Assembly: GCA_016630955.3 (NCBI GenBank)
Contig: CM050000.1
Coordinates: forward strand, 682,001 to 746,000
Direction: 5' to 3'
DNA: 64,000 nucleotides
DNA from: Didymella arachidicola
Taxonomy: Eukaryota; Ascomycota; Dothideomycetes; Pleosporales; Didymellaceae
The position numbers and the translations under genes were made by a program. Below the pieces are notes generated by a model. The model made no database searches and was not told the DNA's origin. It saw nothing but the letters and a program-made list of their open reading frames with translations. How positions within the stretch are numbered: the stretch's first letter is position 1; each line of letters begins with the position of its first letter. Shown here one piece after another: positions 32,948 to 44,598 of the stretch.

Positions 32948-34153
32948 TTATACTTTGCCGAACACGAACGCTTTCCAGTTTCTGCCCAGTATTGTGACAC
33001 CTTCCTCTAAACCCCATCCCTTGATCTTGCATATTCTCCTGACAATGTCTTCAAGCCTCAGATCCATCTCATCGCCTGCAACATGCAGATCGCTCTCAAC
33101 AAGCAGCATCTCATCCGGCACCGTCTTTATCATGTCTTCGAACTCCGGCGGTGTCTCCTCATCAAGCGCATCGCCCAGATTGATCGCCGTACTGAAGCTG
33201 GCAAAGATACGTATCGGGATCGCAGGATTGAGGTACTGCTTGAAGTTACTCGCACTCCCAGAGTACGAGTGCAGACAAATTCTCGGCGGATATGGCTTTG
33301 GCCCACTGCTCTCATCCTTTGTAGCGTTGTTGTTGTCGATTTCATCCCCAACCGTCGCATCGTCTTTCCCACGCTTTTTCTTCTCCCGCTTACTTAGAAC
33401 TTCCTTCTCGTGCCCCTTCCACAGTTCGTGCAGTGCCTCGTACACAAGGCCGTGCGCCTGCACCCCATGCACACTGACAGCTCGATCCAATTCCGCTGCT
33501 AACTTTAGTTGGCCTCTCAGGATCTCTTTCTGGTGCGCAGGCTGGCATCGGAACGGCGTCAGGCGCCGCCCTTCTCGGCCCCCAGGCGTCAGGGTGGAGT
33601 TGCGCGTCGCCCAGAGATCGGGGACCCATGCTTCTGGGATGCGGAAGCTGCGGTCTAGACCGACTTCGCCGATGAGTGCGTACGGATGGTTTTTGAGATG
33701 ATTCCGCGTCTGTGCCAGGAAGACAGAAAACGGTGTGGGGTCTGGCAGTGCGTTGAAGATGCGGAAGTCTTCCTCGCTCGGCTCAGGTCGTGAGGGTTGT
33801 AGGACCTTCTGGTAGTGTTTCACTTTTGCTTCGCCGGTGAGGTTTGAGTGTTCGTTCACGTCGTCGGAGATGTACATCTGGTGCGAGAACCATGGATGCC
33901 ATCCAAAACAGGGGACGATGCATTGTTCTTTTGACCAGCTATCTGAGTCTTCAGATTTGATGCCATGTTGGGAGGCGGTTCGGAGAACGAGGTCCTGGTC
34001 TTCGCCTCGTGTTGCCATGACGGTCAGGCAGCGCGCTCGCATGTCCTGGATCTTAGGAACGTTGGACATGATATCCGTGGGATGGCAGTGGGCATCGTAT
34101 ACACCGAGATGCCAGGGAAAGGAGCCATTATCGTCATTATCATTTGTTGTCAT
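32948..34153 (-). CDS. TatD-family metal-dependent hydrolase, Scn1-like
   Basis: 401 residues, ATG 34153. TatD landmarks are the metal-binding YDAHCHPTD, GEVGLD (metal-ligand Glu), VSVHGVQAHG, CLHSYSG and the late VESDLH (catalytic Asp). Compared with bacterial TatD it has fungal insertions, including a Lys-rich charged loop (SKREKKKRGKDD). Its overall plan resembles fission yeast Scn1 (Cut9-interacting protein), a TatD-family member. TatD enzymes are 3'-5' exonucleases or related phosphodiesterases. Probably intact. Confidence 0.85.
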   Translation of the reverse strand: MTTNDNDDNGSFPWHLGVYDAHCHPTDIMSNVPKIQDMRARCLTVMATRGEDQDLVLRTASQHGIKSEDSDSWSKEQCIVPCFGWHPWFSHQMYISDDVNEHSNLTGEAKVKHYQKVLQPSRPEPSEEDFRIFNALPDPTPFSVFLAQTRNHLKNHPYALIGEVGLDRSFRIPEAWVPDLWATRNSTLTPGGREGRRLTPFRCQPAHQKEILRGQLKLAAELDRAVSVHGVQAHGLVYEALHELWKGHEKEVLSKREKKKRGKDDATVGDEIDNNNATKDESSGPKPYPPRICLHSYSGSASNFKQYLNPAIPIRIFASFSTAINLGDALDEETPPEFEDMIKTVPDEMLLVESDLHVAGDEMDLRLEDIVRRICKIKGWGLEEGVTILGRNWKAFVFGKV

Positions 34154-34766
34154 GATTGAAGTCTAAGCGTAGCGTTCTAAACTGATTTATGTGTGAACAA
34201 ATTCAAGCCGTGGGAAGAGTAACAATGATGCTCAAGGTATGACGTGGTGTGCCTCTCTAGCGCGGCCCCACTTTCGCTTCGACCGACTTGTTCTTGTATA
34301 AAGTAAATACTTCTCCGTCACCGTGCGATGGTCGCACATCGTTACAGCTGCAGACTATTGCTCAACTGTACAGCAGCCTGATTTGATCGTTGCTGCCAAG
34401 GTCAACCGAAGCCGCCCAATCGGTATGCGGTGCTCACGAATAGGATGATCTGCACACATTTACCCGGTCGAGGCTAGGTGGTCTTTGCAACCGCAACCCC
34501 AGGCGTCTGATTCTCAATTCATTTCTCGTAGTGAAGCGTCCGCACCATCTTTTGGACAGTTCCAGTCTCGAGCACACTAATTCTCACACAGCAGTATACG
34601 GCATACAATAAACTCCTCTCATTCCTTCTGCCATCGAAGAGCCCACTACCGACACATTAGCCTAATGCACATGACTTATAACCAACAAGCCTAAGCCACT
34701 TCCTCAAAGTCTACGTCCAGACTTTAGTCCAAAGGATTCCAAGAAGGTGTCCAGGTGCCCAACATC
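34154..34766. other. divergent promoter region
   Basis: Between the TatD gene (minus) and the sulfotransferase-like gene (plus). No ORF supported; a TATA-like tataaagtaaa occurs near 34298. Confidence 0.4.
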
Positions 34767-35624
34767 ATGTCTGATACAGCCTCACCTCCCGAGACCGTCG
34801 GGTACCAAGTACCCATGCGCGTCCTAGTCCTAGGTCTCCCTCGCACAAACACCACATCCCTAACCAGCGCTCTGCGCACACTGGGCTACAACCCCTACAC
34901 CATGCGTCACCTCGCCACGAACCCCTCTCACATCCCGGTCTGGCACTCAGCCATCTCCAGCACCTCTCCCGCCACCGGGCTGCCCCAGCAGATCACCTCC
35001 ATCCTGTCCTCGCACGACGCCATCATCGATCTACCAGGCTGCATGTTCGCCCCGCAACTCATCGCAGCATTTCCAGACGCCAAAGTAATCCTGACTACGC
35101 GCCGCTACGAGGCATGGCAGAAAAGCATGCAAGACAGCATCTGGGTGCTGCTCACATGGCGCTTATTCAACCTATGCCGCATCACGGGCCTCAGCGCTCT
35201 AGCACCGTTGATCCGACTGCTATATGCGCTGTTCTTAGAGCACAATAAGTGTGTTTTTGACGGGCCTGAGACAAGGCAGGCATATAAGCGCCATAATGAT
35301 AGTGTCAGGGAGCTAGTGTCGAGAGAGAGGTTGCTGGAGATTGATGCTGAGGATGAGTGTGGGTGGAGGCAGTTGTGTGGATTCTTGGGCGTAGAACAGC
35401 CACAGGGCAGGGCGTATCCGCGGCTTAAAGAGGATATGGCGATTCGGAAGGGATTGGAGCAGACGTGGTTGAAGATGCTCGAATATGTTATTATGATTGC
35501 TGTGTTGCTGGGTCTTGTGGTTGTGGGCTTCGTGGCGCTGTATGTGTATGCGGATGAGCTGAGGAGTGCAAGGAATTTCTATATTCTTGCCCCGTTGAGA
35601 GGATTCATGGCTAAGGGTAAATGA
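34767..35624 (+). CDS. P-loop sulfotransferase-like protein with C-terminal membrane anchor
   Basis: 285 residues from ATG 34767. The N-terminal P-loop region MRVLVLGLPRTNTTSLTSAL corresponds to the PAPS-binding GLPRTGTTS of the fungal sulfotransferase family, with Asn where Gly is usual. DLPGCMFAPQLIAAFPDAKVILTTRRYEAW is the second family block, and CGWRQLCGFLG precedes the tail. One C-terminal membrane helix (IMIAVLLGLVVVGFVALYVY) anchors it. Whether sulfotransferase activity survives the P-loop change is unknown. Confidence 0.8.
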   Translation: MSDTASPPETVGYQVPMRVLVLGLPRTNTTSLTSALRTLGYNPYTMRHLATNPSHIPVWHSAISSTSPATGLPQQITSILSSHDAIIDLPGCMFAPQLIAAFPDAKVILTTRRYEAWQKSMQDSIWVLLTWRLFNLCRITGLSALAPLIRLLYALFLEHNKCVFDGPETRQAYKRHNDSVRELVSRERLLEIDAEDECGWRQLCGFLGVEQPQGRAYPRLKEDMAIRKGLEQTWLKMLEYVIMIAVLLGLVVVGFVALYVYADELRSARNFYILAPLRGFMAKGK

Positions 35625-36024
35625 ATGAAGTGAGGAGCTGCTTACCCTGGCAACTTTCGGACACTGCTTGGTACTTGCACTGCTCCCACATAGTCACTTT
35701 CCATCCCGGCCACAAATCTCGCACCTACCTGGTGTTAAGTCAGCCTTCGTCTTCACGTACATTAGATAGTGTCTGTCTGGAAGCCAAGCTTGAGCGCAAC
35801 AGTATATCTGACACGCGAAGCTTGAGCCCGTGGCTGATGAAATGCAGCCAATGCCTTTTTACAGGGCTGCCTCTTCATGGCAAGGTCTTGCTAGGCTACA
35901 ATCTGCGGGTATGATGTGAGCAGCTCTTTGAATGGCACTCTGAGAGACACACAACAGACACGCAGGCTTGTATATTCATATACTGGCATTCGTTTATGAG
36001 ACGGCAACTCCGTCTCGTCGTCAT
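35625..36024. other. convergent 3' region
   Basis: Between the stops of two converging genes; no gene seen. Confidence 0.4.
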
Positions 36025-37916
36025 TCAGCCTAATCTACCCTTGCCACCCCCATACTTGCCCTCCGGCCCCTCAAGATGCGCATCTAACACTGCCGACTTT
36101 CCAGCAAGCACGCTCTTGATCGCCTCTGGTAATAGGTTTCCCAGCTCCTCCGCCGTGCTCGCATGACCCGCCCAGATCTCTCCACCAGACGCCGCCTTTG
36201 CAATGCCGGAGTAGTCAGGCGTAGGCGCGAAGCTGATGTTCAACTCTTCATTGCTGACCTTGCTCCCCTCGCCATCTGGATGCACAAGCAGCATCGACCT
36301 CCTCGGCGCATTCCAGCCTTTGTTGTTGAGTACAATGGTCAGGATGGGAATCTTGTAGCGCTGCGAGATCCAATACACTGACCCTGGTACCGAGAATAGG
36401 TACGTCCCGTCGCCCACGACCTGACAAACGAACTGCTTCTTGCCTTCGGTATCGGTTGCAAGCTTGATACCTAGGGCGCCGCCACCGGACCAGCCAAGAC
36501 CGCCACCGCCGCAATTGATCCACGACCCGGGTAATGTGGCTTGGATCTGATCAGCTACGAAGCCAGTCTGCGTTACAGCCTCAATGGCCCAGATGGTATC
36601 GTTTGGGCACAGGGCTTTGAGCTGCTGGCACAAGTATGGTGTTGCGAAATGGCCCTGATCATCGACTTTCGCTTCATTGGCGATAGTCTCGAGCTTTTTC
36701 TTGTGCGACTCCTGAAGGTCTGACCAGCGGGACGCGAAAAGCTCGCTGGACAACTTGTCCTTGAGCTTCGTTTCAAGATACTCGTTCAATTGGGAGAATG
36801 AGGTATAGGAGTCGGCGCGATATCTCTGGATGGCGTTGAGGTAGAATACAGGCATCTGCTGCTTGAGAGGATCAACATCAACATGGAAGATCTTGGCTGT
36901 ATCTTTCGGGTGACATTGTGTGTTGATCCAGGGCACATCGCAGTCGACGACCAGGATCACGTCCGCTGTCTTGATGCTAGGGTCGTTGCCATAGCGGAGA
37001 CCAAGCCACGCTGGGTGATTCGCAGGGAAGCACATGTCGCTACCTCCGGTATCGAGCACGCGTAGACCTTTGACGTTGTCTGCTAGGCGGACCAGCTCTT
37101 GCACGGCATCGTGATTGCGCCCTGTGTAGCCAGCGATGACAAGCGGCTCCTGGGCGTTGACCAAGGCTTCTGCGATGTTTCTGACTCCACTCGGGGGGAG
37201 AGCTGATGGTTCCACGGGTCGCCAGTAATCGAGGTTCAACTGGTATGGTGTAAGGTCCTCCTCCATGGGCTCGCGCGCGCCGTACAGATAGACGGGGCCT
37301 TTGGGGTCGCTCATAGCGAACGACAGGGCTCGGTTGACGATCTGCTTGACGTTCTTGCCCGTCTTGATCTCGCCCGTGTACCGGCAGTACTGGGCCACAA
37401 TCTGCTTCTGATCGGGCACGTCCTGTATCCAGTGGATGTATTCTGTCCTGCTTCCGCGCATCTCACCCTCGATCGTGTATGGCGACAGGCCGGCGAAGAT
37501 GAGCACCGGTGCTCTGCCGCACGAGGCGTTGTGGACAGCCGCCCCGAGGCCCTGTGTGCCGACGTCGACGTGGATGATAACACATTGGGGCTTGCCGGTG
37601 AATCGTGCGTAGCCGTCTGCCATGGAGAGGGCAACCATCTGTCGGCGTCAATCAGAGCTGTTCCCAATCTCACCGCCATGCGAGACGCTTCGTACCTCGT
37701 TTGGACATGTCACGATCTTGGGGAACTCGCCCTTCTTCTCGTTCTGGCCCTTGACAATCGCCTCGATGATGGAGGGATGGTCGGAGCCTAGGTTGACGAA
37801 GACGTTCCTGACGCCAGCCTCCCAGAGGGCCTCGAAGAAGGCAAATGATGCCGTGTATCTGGCGGCTTGTCAGTGGGAGAACACACATCCAGTTGCGTTT
37901 ACTGTACTCACACCAT
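36025..37916 (-). CDS. thiamine diphosphate-dependent enzyme, acetolactate synthase-like
   Basis: Three exons: 37916-37912 (only ATGGT), 37858-37696 and 37638-36025 (introns 53 and 57 nt), 593 residues. The ThDP-activating Glu is in CPNEMVALSMADGYA (Glu56). The central domain is DHPAWLGLRYG-type. The ThDP/Mg motif runs from VVGDGTYLFS to NNKGWNAPRR. The family includes acetolactate synthase, benzoylformate decarboxylase and related lyases; this fungal subgroup has no agreed substrate. Without a mitochondrial presequence it is probably cytosolic, unlike Ilv2. The very short first coding exon is supported by exact phase and a good gtgagt donor. Confidence 0.87.
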
Positions 37917-38624
37917 CTTGGTTGTTCCAAGCTCTCAAGGCTGCTGTGTCAATTGGTACAGCTCGCAGAAGATGGCAGTAGGTACCTTCCCGTCGAATGC
38001 ACACGGGGGCAAGGCAAGGACAGCTATTAAACCTGACCATCTTATCCCACGCCCCGCAAGCCTGCCCCACCACAACGCGGGGAAAGCTGCAGATGGAGAG
38101 CGTGTGTGCTGGAACGGGACGCGACTTCGGGAATATGAGCGGCATCGGCATTTGCGGCTTCTTTCCACGCCTGGCGATAAGGATAAGACGTTATCCTCCA
38201 GCTGCCCCCAGTCACTGCAGCAACTGGGCGTAGCTATTGTGAGCCCAGCAAGCCTTGAGGCCGCTGAGGCTACTCCAGACAATCCCTACCGATTGACGTG
38301 TTCTGTGGAGACTACGTTCCATTTCGAGGGCACGTCTGGCTTAATTCAGCGACATGAGATCGACTCAACTCTGTGCTACGCTCAACACGTTCACCTTCGA
38401 GCTAGAGAAGTATCGGAACATTTAGCACATTGTTGTAATGATGGAGCTCGAGTGTCAGCTTTGCCTGTGTCTGAGGCAGCAAGCTGCGCGACGAGGGATG
38501 CTGCGACAGCAGGAGCCTGAAACGCGTTTCACGCAACCGCAAGTATCGACTGAACGAATTGTACAAGAAGTTTGACGAAGCCAACATAGAAATCTTAATC
38601 TCTCTCATTCACATATCCCTTGAC
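37917..38624. other. divergent promoter region, 708 bp
   Basis: Between the ThDP enzyme (minus) and the SET gene (plus). A long plus-strand ORF (37867-38520) has no ATG start and no domain; not a gene. Confidence 0.4.
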
Positions 38625-39704
38625 ATGATGTATCTCACGCGGACCTCCATTTATCTGGCACTTACAACAAGCGCATTTGCGCACGACACATGCAGGCTCC
38701 CCATACCTTCAATACCGCACATATCCGGCCTGCCATCGTGGCAATCTAGCGACTACAGTTGCCACGGACCTGCGGATGTCTACGTGGTCAAACCGAGCGA
38801 AGGCAAAGGCTTGGGCGTCTTTGCCCTCCACGATCTGGACGTCGGCGACATTGTCATGCGAGAGGCACCAATACTGAAAATCAATCCACCAGACTACGTC
38901 AAGGGCACCGGCTACCCCATGGCCCAGGTCACTGATCTGGTCCGGAAAGAGTTCGAACTGCTCTCTTCAGAAGCGCAGGATGAGGTGATGTCTCTGACAT
39001 ACCACGCAACCGCACACGAAGAAGCGACCATGGACAAGCTCGGCATCATCTTCAGAACCAATGCCTACAATACCGACGAACAAATCGGGTTGTTTCCCAA
39101 GATCGCTAGGATTAACCACTCCTGCCGGCCAAACACGAGCTACTACTGGAGCAAGAGGCTCAACAAGAGAGTCGTCTACGCCAGCAGGCCCATCAAGAAA
39201 GGCGAGGAGTTCTTCGTCTCCTACATCGGCCTTCTCTCCACACACAAGGAGCGACAGAAACGCCTCGACCGCTACGGCTTCAAATGCACCTGCTCCGCCT
39301 GCGCCGCCCAACCCGCCAACAAAAGCGCCAGCGACGCGCGACGCATCGAGATCAGCAAGGCCTTCACAGACTTCGAACCGCAGTTGACCCTCGACGTGCC
39401 CAAGTCCAAGGCAGCGCGGCGACAGGCGCGCAAGAACGCGCAGGCGAGCTCGCAGCTCGCAGAGCTTGTGGAAGAAGAAGGGCTTGCGGATTACTATGCA
39501 AAAGCGTACCGCATTGCCGCCATTAGCCATGCGCGGATCGAGGAGTGGCAGCCCGCGACCATCTTTGCGAATAAGGGGTACAAGCTCAAGCATATGGAGG
39601 ACCCGGAGAGCGCGTGGACGGCGGAGATGTTTCAGCTTACGAGTAGCTTTATACAGAGCTGGGAGAGCGAGTTGAGGAATCAGACGGCGCGGCGTGCGCC
39701 GTGA
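38625..39704 (+). CDS. SET-domain protein with N-terminal signal-like sequence
   Basis: 359 residues from ATG 38625. The first 21 residues (MMYLTRTSIYLALTTSAFAH) look like a secretion signal with cleavage after AFA. The SET domain begins at GKGLGVFALHDLDVGDIVM (about residue 65), contains INHSCRPNTSYY and GEEFFVSYIGLL, and ends in the post-SET-like FKCTCSACAAQ (near 225). SET domains transfer methyl groups from S-adenosylmethionine to lysine. A C-terminal helical region of about 130 residues follows. No MYND finger is visible. A signal peptide on a SET protein is unusual; an alternative is that the hydrophobic start is a mis-called leader. Confidence 0.82.
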   Translation: MMYLTRTSIYLALTTSAFAHDTCRLPIPSIPHISGLPSWQSSDYSCHGPADVYVVKPSEGKGLGVFALHDLDVGDIVMREAPILKINPPDYVKGTGYPMAQVTDLVRKEFELLSSEAQDEVMSLTYHATAHEEATMDKLGIIFRTNAYNTDEQIGLFPKIARINHSCRPNTSYYWSKRLNKRVVYASRPIKKGEEFFVSYIGLLSTHKERQKRLDRYGFKCTCSACAAQPANKSASDARRIEISKAFTDFEPQLTLDVPKSKAARRQARKNAQASSQLAELVEEEGLADYYAKAYRIAAISHARIEEWQPATIFANKGYKLKHMEDPESAWTAEMFQLTSSFIQSWESELRNQTARRAP

Positions 39705-41066
39705 GCAGGGTGCGATGTGGCAGCAACATGGATGTTAGTACAATTGAGATTTTATAACGGTTCGAAAAGTCGCATTGTCTGCTCTTAGGTCTCCTTCTTG
39801 ATCGGTGACAGTGTCGTTGCAGGTCACTCCACACGTTGCTACTAAGGTGATGCGTCGCTCACCATGATAAAGCCTCGCTGGTCAATCATCTCGTACTGAA
39901 TCAAGTCGCGCATGTTGTTGTGGCCCACAGTTTGACGTGGAGAGTCGATTCAAGTAGTGAACATTGCATTTATCTCTGCTTAAGATTCAAAAGCAAATGG
40001 GTGTAACCTTGGAGCAGAGGAAAAAATGAGGACAGAAACAAAACTAGAATGGTCAGCGGAAAGGCCACAGGTATCGCAACGTCCGCAATCAGCCACTGCA
40101 CATACAGGCAGTAAATATCCGACCAGCAGCCTTCAAAACCCATTTAGGTAATAGCGAGCGATCTCACAAGCGGCGGTCGTTCGGTTAACGCGGTGGATGC
40201 CCAGATGTTGCTCGCATCGAGCAGCAGCTTACCGCGCAGGGTTGTGGAGCACTCGACGACCTGCCAATCAGGGAAACCTGCATCACAATGGTCTCGCATC
40301 CACTCTGATTGCACAACGGTAGATAGGCGTCTGTTGTTTTAGACCCATCGCAGCTCAGGTCGACGTCACGTGCACCCTCCTTCCATCAAACCCACACGCA
40401 TCCCATCAGCATCAACACCAGCGCTGTCCAGATCGGCTAAAAGCCTCGGAATAAGAACGGCAGCAACCGGTAGGATGCCAGGCCGGGAAAGAGAATCTGG
40501 GGTGCATAAGGCGCGGGAGCCCACATTAACAAGCTTTTCGGGTGCTCTCGTAATAGGCACGGGAGCGTTCGGAACAGCCCTTGTGGACCTGCGGCAGCGT
40601 GTGGTCGGCCCTGCAAATGCGGCTCCGACGACGCTTCGTGAGATCCTGGTTTGCGCCGGATGAGCGGGGAAGGCTACTTTGACATGTGCAATGGTGTGGT
40701 ATGAAGTGTTGGTTTGCGGACCCTGTACCGTCCTTCAGTTGGTCATTAGGTAGTCACTCGGGCGTCATCACGCATCAGGGGCACCGCGGGGTTTTTTGAG
40801 TATCATGTTCCATTGCAAGCAAGAGTATGTATGCTATCGTACTGAATCCGTGACATGCTGCCAAACGCCGTCCCAAGGCCGTGTGCAGTCTGGGTTTTGT
40901 GCCGCGTGTGGCTTTTCAAAAAAGAAAGGTATAGTAATCCATAACGCCCATGTCAACTTGTCCGTTCCGCCAGGCAAATTGATGCATCCCCGTTGCCTCG
41001 TGCTGCGCACTTTGAGGTCCGTCAGGCTTCAGCTCATGCTCCGTAAGGTTTGTGCTGCGCACTCGC
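39705..41066. other. 1.36-kb intergenic stretch, no gene seen
   Basis: ORFs at 40366-40663 overlap on both strands with no ATG start in context and no domain; neither is convincing. Confidence 0.4.
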
Positions 41067-41480
41067 CTAGCGCCTGTTGGTAAGGAACCAGCTCTTCACG
41101 CCCCTCTCCTCAATCGAGCGGTGGCTACTCGGAGGGAGCGGCGCATGGCGGGAGTTAAGCGCCAGAGGAGTGAAAGTCGCCTCGCCAAGGCTTGGTGAGC
41201 GGGCATCCTTTGCGGGTAGACTAGGTGGCGAGCCACCAACAGAGTCTGTGGCGGTGGAAACTGATGTGACTGACGAGATGGACTGGTGTCGCGGCATGCT
41301 GACGGAGCGGTTGGAAAGAAACCCGTGAGCAGGCTGCTCGGGCAGCTGAGCGACGGCGGCGCTGGAAAGCTCGCTGTTGCTGATGGTGCTGGAAGGGACA
41401 TCGCCAGCGCGCTTGAGGGGCGTGTTGAGAGAGAGAAAGTTCTTGGGGAACGGGATGTGGTATTGGCTAGAAGTAGACAT
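41067..41480 (-). CDS. small Ser/Pro-rich protein, unknown function
   Basis: 137 residues from ATG 41480. Disordered composition: MSTSSQYHIPFPKNFLSLNT start, Ser/Pro/Ala-rich middle with possible phosphosites (SNRSVSMPRHQSISSVTS) and a basic end (SIEERGVKSWFLTNRR). No membrane segment or domain. The clean ATG and protein-like N-terminus favour a real gene over chance. Function unknown. Confidence 0.5.
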   Translation of the reverse strand: MSTSSQYHIPFPKNFLSLNTPLKRAGDVPSSTISNSELSSAAVAQLPEQPAHGFLSNRSVSMPRHQSISSVTSVSTATDSVGGSPPSLPAKDARSPSLGEATFTPLALNSRHAPLPPSSHRSIEERGVKSWFLTNRR

Positions 41481-44400
41481 TGCGCCAGGATGTTGGTTGT
41501 TGTGGTTAAGGGTGGTAGTTGTTGGATGTATTCGAAGTTGAGTTGAAGTGCGGTGGTTTGCTGTGAGGAGAGCAAGGCGACCGGCGCTTTTATGTATGGG
41601 TGGGGGTGCGTGGGTTGTTGTGGGTTGATTCCGCTTGTGCCGCAGGTGCTCGAGGAAATGTGGGCTAGTGCGTGGTGGAATGGAGTCTTGTGACTGGTTG
41701 GATGGATTGTGATGATCTTGTATCTTGGAGCAAATCTCCGGTGACTTTATACTGTGTACTGTGCCTCGTGTACCTAGTCGACTTGTGTAGCGAGGGGGAT
41801 AGTGGAGCGGCTAGCCTTACGTGAAGGTGTAACTTTCCTCAAACAAAGTGCAGCCTGGGGTTGTAGCGCGGGATGTCGCAGTTGCTTCCGCAATGGAGTT
41901 CTTGGCTACGAGCTTTCTGAGTATTGACGATCCTAGTGGTCCGGGCTGTAGGGCAAGTTCCGGTGTAGAGGGCGGATAGTATGCAGGAGACGGTGCGCGG
42001 CCAAGCCTTGGCAGCAATGTGCTTGACGCGCAAGCTGCTAGTCGTACTTGCGTAGCGACTAGTGTCTGAAGAGATATTTCGAAGCTCTTAGGTGTGGGTT
42101 CTTGTTGAAAGTGAAGCACCGCTTGGTTCGATTGACCTTGGCAGAGCTGTACGAGAGGTACGAAAAGCGATCTTTGCGTTTTAAGCTGGCGGAAGCTGGG
42201 AAGCGATAAGGGGTTGCAGAGCGTTTTGGGATAGCTGCTTGTGGTTTCAATGTTTTGAATCTCTGGAAAATCAACCGCTTGGCGGAGAAGTTTGGCGCGG
42301 CAGAGTGGAGACTGGTGATACACAATGAAGAGTTGACAGGAAGCTGATTACGAGTCTAGAGCAGGGGCAAAGACGGGAAGACGCGCTTTTGACTATGAAT
42401 CAGGGTTCGGTGGTGAAGATGTAAGACAAGGTTTCGGACAGGCAGGTGGTTAATCCCTAGGCTCAGATTTCCAAAAACACCCTTCAGCAGAAGACTCGTC
42501 CGGCTTACATATTAACATCTGGGATAACATTGGGCCGTGAATCTTTGAGACCCCACCTTGTTGACAACTTTCGTGACCACACATTGTCAGGTGGCGCGCG
42601 CTAGGTAGAATCGTCGAAAGTGGGCCAAAATTCGTAAGAATTCCACGTTTGTTCAACGAGGCAGTTCTGTGGTCGTGGGGTGTTTCCACGAAACCGTGAT
42701 ACGCGTCGCAAGGATATGACGTGCAAGCTGCACGCTGCGAAGGGCTTCCTGCGATAGGCTCCAGTAAGATCCTAATCTTGACGATCCCTCAACGTGCATA
42801 AGCCTCCTTGCTTGCCTCGCCCACAATCAGACGCTCAGGTGAGCAACTTTTCTCTTAGGCTGCAGCTCTTCTGCGAGCTAGCCAGCGGTGAAGGCGCGTG
42901 CGTCGCCGTTGCGGGGTTCAATTTGGCCGTAGGCGCGGAGCCGCTCGCACTTTGGTGCGAGTGTACACATGAACGTGTAAGCCGAAGATAGCCTGGGGCA
43001 TACTGCGTAGTAAGACGAGCAAATCCACGATGGGGTGATTGAAGAGGAATGGACGAGCGGGTGGGCGAGACTGCCAAAAAAAGTCGGTGAAAGCTGCGAG
43101 CCTCGGCTCCGACTGCTTCAGGTGACAACGCTCATCACCAACTTATGCTTAGTCTCGACAATGCTGTGTTGTGCAGCGCAAGACTGGCAGCAGCAGTGAC
43201 AATCGATCAACAAGCTATGGCGCCACGCTTTGACAAAAACATGTCCAATACTGCCTTTTCGCCCTGAGTCGAACGGTAAGTTTCGCATCCTTCGACTTCG
43301 AGATTGGCGACTACAGCACAATATCTTGGCTGTAAATCATACTCGCCTTGTCTCAACCTCAGGCCGCATTTGTTTGACTGGCCGCGTCAAGGTGGCGGTT
43401 GGTTGGCGGTGTCAGTACATCCATGAAGGGAAGCACCTTTGTACGCAGTAGTACCGCGGGACGGGGATTCGGCTGTCTACTCGATTCAAGGGTGCCAGAA
43501 CAGCTGCGGAGATATCAACATGGAGGCCTGCGAGCAGCGAGAGCTTATAGCATGACTCAATCCCCAAGTACCTGCTGCTTGTAGCTTCGCGTGCAGGCGA
43601 ACGCATGGGTTCGGCGCAGCTGTCGAGAAAGTGTCCCCCTCATGCCAATGGAAGTTCTATATGCTGGGGCTCTTCGTGGCATTGACCTGTTCTCCCCACG
43701 GCGATCAGCTCGAATGGACGCCTCTACCGCACCCACGACAGTGTAGCATTGATTGGAATCATTCACACTGAGCGGACACTAGACGGATGGTTGCGTTGAT
43801 GCTAAGACACGCGGTTGCAATGTGCCTCGCAATACCCAGGTGGTGTTTTGCTGCAAGAGAGGGAAGCCAAGTGGGTCTACTTTATTTTCGCGCCACGGTC
43901 ATCCGGTGAAGCACCTGTTGAGAGATGGCGGACTCCACATTCGCTGAGATACCATTTGGCTGTCTCTCTGGTTCTCAGGGGTGTACAGCGATGTGTGAAC
44001 AGGACAGCCGCGGTCCGGATAGTCGTCCTTGCCTTCACGCCTCGTCCACGTGCTCTAGATACAATTTAGCGTCACGACCGCCTCGAGGTTGTTGGAACGT
44101 CAACTGCAATCCATCTTTCGTAATTCCTGCCTCACACTCAAAGAACAGCTCCTGTCTTGCCTTCGCGTCTGGAAATGACAGCCATTCGCGCCATGATCAT
44201 GTCGGCGTTGGGGTACAGCCGCACTGAGTCTAAGTGCTACAGGATTCTTATGTCTCGCGACGACATGGCTTCTGCAAGTTGGAAGTACCAATTCAATCCA
44301 CTTGCTGAACTTTGTGCAGTATATCGCTCTCTGTCCCTACGGCAACGATGCTGACGCTGTTAAGACTACACAAGTGCGAACCATTAAGCTGGTGCTGAAC

Positions 44401-44598
44401 TAAACTTCTCTCCCAAGGCAACCACAATGCTACCACCCCCGACAGGCACGATCTCAGCTGCGATCTTACTTGATACGACCACGTTCGCCACGCTGAGAAT
44501 AGCCTATTCCTGCTCAATTTGCTGCACAGAGTCACTTCTCGCTTTCTCAACCTTTCATGTTCATTAGGTGAAGGCCACAACGACCGAGCCTCGACGCT
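41481..44598. other. 3.1-kb gene-poor stretch
   Basis: One frame (41817-42323, minus, 168 codons) ends in protein-like sequence (SSILRKLVAKNSIAEATATS) but has no ATG and no joining exon. A Cys-containing plus frame at 43925-44227 (MADSTFAEIPFGCLSGSQGC) starts with ATG but shows no signal peptide or domain. I call neither as a gene. Confidence 0.35.

Noticed and set aside
38967..39593. 208-codon minus-strand ORF inside the SET gene
   Set aside because: Antisense shadow; the plus strand carries INHSC and GEEFFVSYI motifs.
40366..40663. Overlapping ORFs on both strands
   Set aside because: Neither starts at ATG nor shows a domain; which strand would be coding cannot be decided.
43925..44227. 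Cys-containing 100-codon ORF considered as a secreted effector
   Set aside because: No signal peptide, irregular Cys spacing, Ser/His-rich tail typical of random ORFs.
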